Shown: positions 58,244 to 64,000 of the stretch, piece by piece
How the letters are laid out: every line of letters starts with the position of its first letter
Position numbering within the stretch: position 1 is the first letter of the stretch
From: Diphasiastrum complanatum
Taxonomy: Eukaryota > Streptophyta > Lycopodiopsida > Lycopodiales > Lycopodiaceae
Assembly: GCA_029204225.1 (NCBI GenBank)
Contig: CM055107.1
Coordinates: forward strand, 29,911,410-29,975,409
DNA length: 64,000 bases
Reading direction: 5' to 3'
The notes under the pieces: model-generated
What the model saw: the letters and a program-made list of their open reading frames with translations, nothing else
Told to the model about the DNA's origin: nothing
The model's database searches: none
Made by a program: the position numbers and the translations under genes

Positions 58244-58769
58244 TCAATTGTAAAGGTAAACACAAAAATGGTGTCACGTGCCCTTATAGACATTACTAGG
58301 GTTAGGGTTTTTGGTGAACCCAAAACCATGTGCCATAACAACTTGACTTATAAAAATCTTTAAAACCAAATTCATTTTTAATTAATTGGGTCCCTTTTCA
58401 CTTTGGGCCCAACTAAGAGCTAGTCTACCTCTAATTCTTGTGCCTTTGGCTCGCGAGTACAGTGCACCTTCTATGGGTGTCTGACTTTATATTTTTGGTA
58501 GATCTAATACTTTTGCCGACTCGGCCATGCTTTTATTCCCATCGTCAAAAAATATGGCTGTGAGGCACTAGGCTTCGTTTTCGCTCGTTGGCCAGTTTGC
58601 TACTTGTCGACTTTGTTCGTGGTGATGCTCTTGGTAGATTTGGATTCTAGAGCTCGCTTGTTCGTGCTTACTCAACACTCTCTGCCATAGTCCAGTGGCC
58701 TTGATTCCGCTTTCTGATATCTTTCGTACAATGTAATAGCTAGAATCTATTAGATGAATCCTTTATGAG
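58244..58769. other. Unassigned intron sequence
   Basis: No gene recognised. A single 'agggttagggtttt' at 58301-58314 recalls the plant telomere unit but is not a repeat array. The right part may be more of the copia relic that follows. Confidence 0.4.
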
Positions 58770-59643
58770 AATCTTCTAACAAGAGTATTGTCTCTGAATC
58801 TCATAGTTGCTTAGAAAGTCATTCATGGCATTCGAAATGAACTCTCCCCCTCCATCTATGCGTAGTGCTTTAATCTTCCTTCATGTCTGAGTTTTAGATA
58901 GTCGTCTGGATTGTTGAAAACACAAACACGCTTCTAATTTGTTCTTGATGAACATGACATTAGTTTGTCGGGAAAAATCGTCGATAAATGTAATAAAATA
59001 CATCGATCTTTTGTATGATGGGGTTTGCATCAGGCCACATAGACCACAGTGAATCAGATCTAGAATGCCTTTAGCTCTATGAGCTTGGCCTTTGGTAACA
59101 TTTGACCTTGCATGCTTAAAAAGAATACAAGTCTTACAAGTCTGTTTTAGTGAGGACTTGTTGATGTCTAAGCCCTCGACAAGTTTGTTGCAGAATATAG
59201 CTCTCATATGGTGATGTCCTAGGCAGTGATACCATAGGATATTCTTGTCAGCAGAAGGTGTAGACAAAGATTTTTCTTCAGAAGTAAGTGCACATTCATG
59301 ACTTGATGTGTAAAGATGTCCATCTCTACACCCTATTGACCAAAACATTCAAGTTGTTGGCTCGAATGAGGCATTGATTTGCTTTGAATGTAATAGTGTG
59401 GCCTCGATCAGCAATTCAACTAGTAGATGGTAGGTTCTTAGTCAAGGTTGCAACACATAAAACAGTCTCGATAAGTCGAGATGAACCATCATCGAATTTG
59501 ATGGTAACTATTCCTTTGCCTTTGATCTTGAGGGAGCTGGAGTCAATTCCAACAAGTGAGATGGAGAAAATATCACTAGCATGTGCTTGAAGAAGGGCAC
59601 CAATCAATAAGAACCACATAAGGTAGGGCACAGAAAGAGACAT
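58770..59643 (-). pseudogene. Ty1/copia pol relic: protease end, pre-integrase, integrase start
   Basis: Right to left: protease C-terminal part (IDSSSLKIKGKGIVTIKF, then VATLTKNLPS, 59560-59440), ADRGHTITF, the GAG-pre-integrase LWYHCLGHHHMRA, and a His-Cys region CKTCILFKHAR. Integrase strand LDLIHCGLCGLMQTPSYKRS and FITFIDDFSRQT follow, then after a stop the second Asp as 'ALRIDGGGEF' near 58830. Catalytic first Asp (usually HSDLCGP) is changed to HCGLCGL. Inactive. Confidence 0.8.
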
Positions 59644-59674
59644 AAACGCTACAAAAAGATGAAGTGAAGTAGGG

Positions 59675-60540
59675 CACTATTATGGACTCATCTTGCCCTA
59701 ACCCTAATTACTAGTTACCCTAATTAGCATACCTTTAGGTAGTAGACCAGTTACCATTAAGGGCATGTCCTCATGGGACGCAAGTACCTTAATTTGCCCT
59801 AATCTCTAGAAGGTTCCATCAAGGGCCTCTAGATAGTGTATATAGATTTATCATTCAGTAATTAGGTAGATCATTTGTATTCCTTCTCTTCTAACATGTA
59901 TTGCTTAGGCTCTTCGTGGAAGATCTCATCTATGCTTAGCTACTTCTTGTAGGGATTTAGCCATTGTCTTAATACCAATATGTATGATTGTGTTCATAGC
60001 ATGGTACCCAAGCACTTTCCTACTTAAACTGGCACTTCTATCATTTGTTTTTGTCATCTCTTCTTCAGCACAACCTCCATTGTTTCCCTTTTCCTCTTGT
60101 TGCCCATCACCCTTCTTTCAGCCAACAACCTTTTACCTACCTACGACTCTTTCTACTCTTTCTTCTTCAACTGTGTTTTGTCTATTTTCTCTCCCCTTAC
60201 TACCTACACTATCTTCTAACCCCCAATCACTGATCTTGCTTGCCACTAACCTACATTTCTCCTATCCTAGCATGTGCCAACCTCTCGTTGCTCGCCTATT
60301 TTTCCTAGCATGTGCTCTCTCCTCTTCTCCTTCCATCTCTCTAAGCTAGCTCCCTACCACACTATCTCTCTTCCCTACTATTTGATTTGCAAACTACATC
60401 CCTGTGATTTTCTTGTTAGTAGTACGTTTTATCACAATTGCCCGTGCCTATTTCTACCCATTTTGATCACCTTGCCCATCCTGCACGCTCTACATGCTGC
60501 CTATTGCCATCGTTGCTGTTTTGAAGAACACCAATCATAA
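59675..60540 (+). repeat. LTR and leader of a gypsy element related to 4253-9610
   Basis: The LTR-like stretch starts 'attatggactcatc' near 59678, as in the young element ('gttatggactcgg'), and ends 'gtgttcata' near 59998. A primer site-like ATGGTACCCAAGCACTTTCC and a pyrimidine-rich leader follow, opening the same kind of frame (FIAWYPSTFL here, FITWYQSTFL at 4686). No gag or pol follows. Confidence 0.6.
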
Positions 60541-61956
60541 ACTAGGAAGCTGGTTCCAAAGACACATAGGGAACGGATGGTGAATCAAACCTAACGCAAC
60601 CAACAAACCTAGATCGATCAGGTCTAGCCCCCAAGCTATGGACCACTAGCAAAAACCCACAATGTATAAGAGATGTCAAGCCAGCAGCATGTAGCTACCA
60701 CTCACAAGCCAAGTTCTCCTCCTGGAGAGGCCTATGGGTATACTTATACCCTCCAAGGCTCTACCCCAGCTAGGAGTGATCTGAGGCATCTCAATAAGAC
60801 AGCCTACCAGTAACCGACAAGTCAGTATCACTTTAAACTAAATCTACCATGAACTCACTTGTAAGGAAAGCAAATGAAAATACTTCTAGTTTGAGCCCCT
60901 CTTTCGTCTTGCATAAGCAACATAATGGCACTTCACTATAGTAGGTTTGCTATCAATGAAAGCTACTGATTTGACTTTCTTAGACCTCGGATAATTACTA
61001 AGAATATTGGTTCTTCAGCACAATGAAAAACACACCTGTTTCCCTACTCATTGCTTTTTCACGAAATCAGATGTCAATGAAGCTTGTTGAGGCTTGGTCT
61101 AAACAGCTTTAAACATCCAAAACAAGCCACACATGGTTAGGCTTTGCTTTTTGTTGGTTTAAATAAAGAAATTGAAACGTGATTTGGGCTGGTGCCATTT
61201 TACTTGCAGAAGAATGGAAGATTGATATGGGACTAAAGCTGATGCATGGTCATCAAACATAGAGCAATCAAGAAAAGGAAGATTGGGTCTCATTCTCTAT
61301 TTCTTCAGTCAACAAAGATGTTATGCACCTTGAAATATTTCTCCCTGAAAAGTGTGGGGACAAGTTGGAAACAGAAATACACAATAGTATCATGAGTACA
61401 TATAGCAGTCACAACCATCAATGGAGTTACTATTTTACTAAAAGAAATAGACAATACTACTTCCTTCGAGTGTCTTCCTAGAAAAGAATTTGGCTTATAG
61501 AAGCTTCTCGAAGAAGAGCACTCCAAGAAAAACTGGCACAAACTGAACACAAAGCTACTTACCAGTGGAAACAGAAAGTCACACATAAATTAAAGTGACT
61601 GGGCTAAGTCCTAGTGAACAATCACGGCCTCACTATAAACCATAGCTTTTGTGGGTGCATATTGCAGCTTAAAATCGCTAGCTGACATATAGCACCCAAT
61701 TACATATCCTCAACCCACTAAATATCTTCCATCATGACAAATTCTGAAATGGATATCAAGGAGACAAAACAAGTAAAGAGCGATAGTGATTATTTTCAAA
61801 CTCATGGCATATTGGCTTAACATGCTCAGATTACGTCCTCCAGAAGGCATGCTAACCCAAACGTAGATATTTTTGTTGCAGATTTTCTTATTCTAAATTC
61901 TTCAAAAAATATAGAAGGTAACGTTATTAGAAGCAAAGGGAAATACAGTATGCAAC
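60541..61956. other. Right end of the 28.6 kb intron, nothing recognised
   Basis: No transposon or gene identified. The splice donor of exon 4 (gttgca) lies at 61951-61956 on the minus strand. The shorter introns to the right (62128-62518, 62723-63232, 63365-63824) also show only AT-rich sequence. Confidence 0.5.
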
Positions 61957-62127
61957 CTTGTTTAGCCACTCCTCTGGTGGCGTGTCTAAGACTATAGAAG
62001 ATGCAAATGGCAGGTACTCTCCATCAGGGGAAAAGATTCCAGTAGCTTCGTATTGTCGACGACCTTCTTCCCCTGGTGAGTGCATCTCTAGCCTTTTTAT
62101 TCCTTCAAAGCACTTTTTCAGATGTGG
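61957..62127 (-). CDS. Dynein heavy chain exon 4 (linker), before the 28.6 kb intron
   Basis: 57 codons beginning PHLKKCFEGIKRLEM and ending in EEWLNK. It continues the 'VQPHL.KCFE.I..L' block and the 'SP.GE...' strand that precede the AAA1 approach. The acceptor is ccttgcag; the donor AAG|gttgca is weaker than the others but in phase 0. The following intron (33378-61956, 28,579 bp) holds most of the transposons in the window. Confidence 0.88.
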
Positions 62128-62518
62128 CTGCAAGGAGCAAATATTATCATGCTCTTCAGAGGATTCCTGAGTTTCATATGTAATGACTAAGAAATTTCAT
62201 TTTACTATCAACATTTAAGTAGAGTTTCATCTATGAAATCCTTCAGACAAGCAAACAGAAGCTGTTTCATGTAGGAATTGAGGAGACATTGGGATTAAGC
62301 CGTAGTAATGCATCTACAGTCTACTCTCATTCAGACCACACAATGTCACTCACCATATGCATAAAGGTGTTCATGAAGGTTTTAGGAGACCTTTGTCAAT
62401 AACCTTGCAACAGGCATCTAAACAGAGAGTAGGATATGATCCATGTTCAGACAACCTTACTTTCATTTGAATGGAATTTTAGAAATTGGCCATCATGTTG
62501 TTAGCTGTGAAGAATTAC

Positions 62519-62722
62519 CTGTACGTTTCTGGGATCTTTAGCTTGGCCAAGTATTTCAAGAAGATTATCGCTGGACAGGAAGTAAAATCGAGGAAATTGT
62601 TGTCTTTTCTGCTCAAGGTAGTCCTCAAGCGATTTTTGAATTTTTTCTAGCTTTGAATCCATTTCAATAAATGATTCTAAAAGCCCTTTCACTTGCAATG
62701 ATTTCAATGCATTTTTGGTTTC
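62519..62722 (-). CDS. Dynein heavy chain exon 3 (linker)
   Basis: 68 codons. The diagnostic stretch is [20 protein letters not shown] followed by [13 protein letters not shown] and NVQ, which matches the dynein 'YLE.KR..FPRF.FLS...LLEIL...K.P..VQ' block. The acceptor is tgttttg read in reverse (caaaacag); the donor is CAG|gtaatt. Phase 0 at both ends; the next intron is 391 bp. Confidence 0.92.
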
Positions 62723-63232
62723 CTGTTTTGTGAAGGAAATCATCATGAAAATATCACTTGAAAATGTTAGCTTACAGTTTCAGTGAATGCTTTGAATGGA
62801 TAATTATGATACGTATGAGCAAATGAACCCATTTGCGATTAAAAAGTTTGTCCTCTAGCCAAAGAATAACACAACACTTAGTAGGTTGTCAAGCAGTCAA
62901 CATTTGATAGAAGCTCCAAACTGTTAATTCTATGAACTTGGTCACAAAATTAAGGTCAGCCAAGCTCATATTGCAGCTGGCCAATACATATGTGGACAAA
63001 AAAGTCTGTGCACCTTGTAAAACTTTATCAAGTTTATCACCCTTGAACAAGTACTAGGTTGAATCTGGCAGGTCTTCCTCCCTTTGGATGCTGGAACTAC
63101 GCACTAGCATATTTCACTTTTGCTTCATTTGAATTGTTGTATTAACAAGATGACAAAAAGCAATGGGTTGTAATTGAGAAATGTTGTCAGGTTTCTTAGA
63201 AGAGGATAATTTGATAGAGAAATCTAACTTGC

Positions 63233-63364
63233 CTGGAGCCCACTCATTAAAGACATAAACATATTGTTGATTTTATCAAATAAGGCAGACTCCAGTGGAA
63301 GTTGCTTTCGAATATCTTCAGAACCAACAAATATGCTTTCCAGGTATGCCCATTGTTTTTGAAC
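63233..63364 (-). CDS. Dynein heavy chain exon 2 (linker), ends at a GC donor
   Basis: 44 codons containing VQKQWAYLESIFVGSEDIR and QLPLES, the classic dynein linker signature 'VQ..W.YLE.IF...DI..QLP'. The acceptor is aaaaacag. The donor reads CAG|gcaagt, the consensus of the minor GC-AG intron class. No better GT donor keeps the family alignment. Phase 0 at both ends; the downstream intron is 510 bp. Confidence 0.9.
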
Positions 63365-63824
63365 CTGTTTTTGAGTGCAAGGAAAAGTTGAAGACTAGTA
63401 TAACTTGGGGAATTGTCAATGAGTGACTACATAAGATCACAGCCATTGCTATCATGATTCCATTATAAACCATAACAATGAAAAATAATTCTTCCAGAAA
63501 TGATAAAAAATATCATTTTGAGAATCTAGTTTTCTAGGTAGTCATTTTAACATGAGAGACTTCCTGATATTATTTTTTCTAAGCAGCAACAGGACATTTT
63601 TTATTTGTTTCTTGGAGTTATTTTTTCTAGCTCAGAGTACAACCCAGGCTGAAATTCAAAGATGGAATTTTTAACCGGGCACAGAAATGAAATCTGTGAA
63701 TGTTTTCAGATCATTTAAACTCATTATACTGAAGCTCAATTAATGCATCCACAAATAAGAATAAACATCTGTCATGAAAGCTTCATGTGATAGTATATAC
63801 AGAAAAGAGGAACCATGTAAGCAC

Positions 63825-63992
63825 CTGGACAACAATTTCAATGGCTTCTGATATATGTGAAAGACTGTTCTCCCATTGGTTGATTTCGCGTGCAAAATGT
63901 AGATGTGCACGATTTGACTTCATGGATGACAATGTCACTCTATGCTCTTCCAGGACAGTATATATGTCTTCTGTGCTTTTGATTTTATAGAT
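63825..63992 (-). CDS. Dynein heavy chain exon 1 of window (linker region)
   Basis: 56 codons, from IYKIKSTEDIYTVLEEH to SEAIEIVVQ. It matches the dynein linker (DHC_N2) pattern of a 'VLEEH.V.L..M' helix followed by 'W...LS.ISE.IE'. The acceptor is ttttgcag before ATC; the donor is CAG|gtgctt. Both ends are in phase 0. The intron to the next exon is 460 bp. Earlier exons lie beyond the right edge. Confidence 0.88.
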
Positions 63993-64000
63993 CTGCAAAA

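Noticed and set aside
58298-58316. Telomere-like agggttaggg
   Set aside because: A single degenerate occurrence with no tandem array; not an interstitial telomere.

Overview
The window looks like nuclear DNA of a land plant that still makes flagellated sperm (bryophyte, lycophyte, fern, cycad or Ginkgo). The only host gene I can support is an axonemal-type dynein heavy chain on the minus strand. Flowering plants and conifers have no such gene. The rest is dominated by plant-type Ty3/gypsy, Ty1/copia and LINE elements, with several primer sites that match initiator-methionine tRNA. The species cannot be named from this sequence.

Host gene: fourteen exons between 63992 and 10699, read right to left, join into 3,024 nt (1,008 codons) with no stop. 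All splice phases fit; every intron is GT-AG except one GC-AG intron. They encode the end of the stem/linker, all of AAA1 and AAA2, and the start of the approach to AAA3. Both gene ends lie outside the window. Introns range from 212 bp to 28,579 bp (33378-61956) and 10,685 bp (10844-21528); the leftmost one runs off the window. Everything else here is therefore intronic.

Layout. 1-4247: decayed gypsy pol (+) split by a minus-strand LTR element, then a copia gag relic. 4253-9610: young gypsy element (+) with three LTR copies, intact gag-protease, truncated RT. 9616-10698: intron. 10844-21528: giant intron with two hAT-like MITEs carrying subterminal palindromes, and a rearranged gypsy element (14730-19246) holding a smaller MITE. 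21529-33377: ten dynein exons with short introns, one carrying a LINE relic. 33378-61956: the 28.6 kb intron, with LINE and LTR relics, then a head-to-tail chain of same-strand LINE copies (40723-58131) separated by long CT/TTC microsatellites. A chromovirus (42092-46645, TSD GCTAG) is inserted in the first LINE. A copia pol relic and another LTR follow. 61957-63992: four dynein exons.

Most notable: the LINE copies share a C-terminal zinc finger followed by a PCNA-binding-type motif (QxxIxxFF), a 3' stem-loop with compensatory changes, and a habit of joining at microsatellite tails. At least two, perhaps three, unrelated LTR elements carry tandemly duplicated LTRs.
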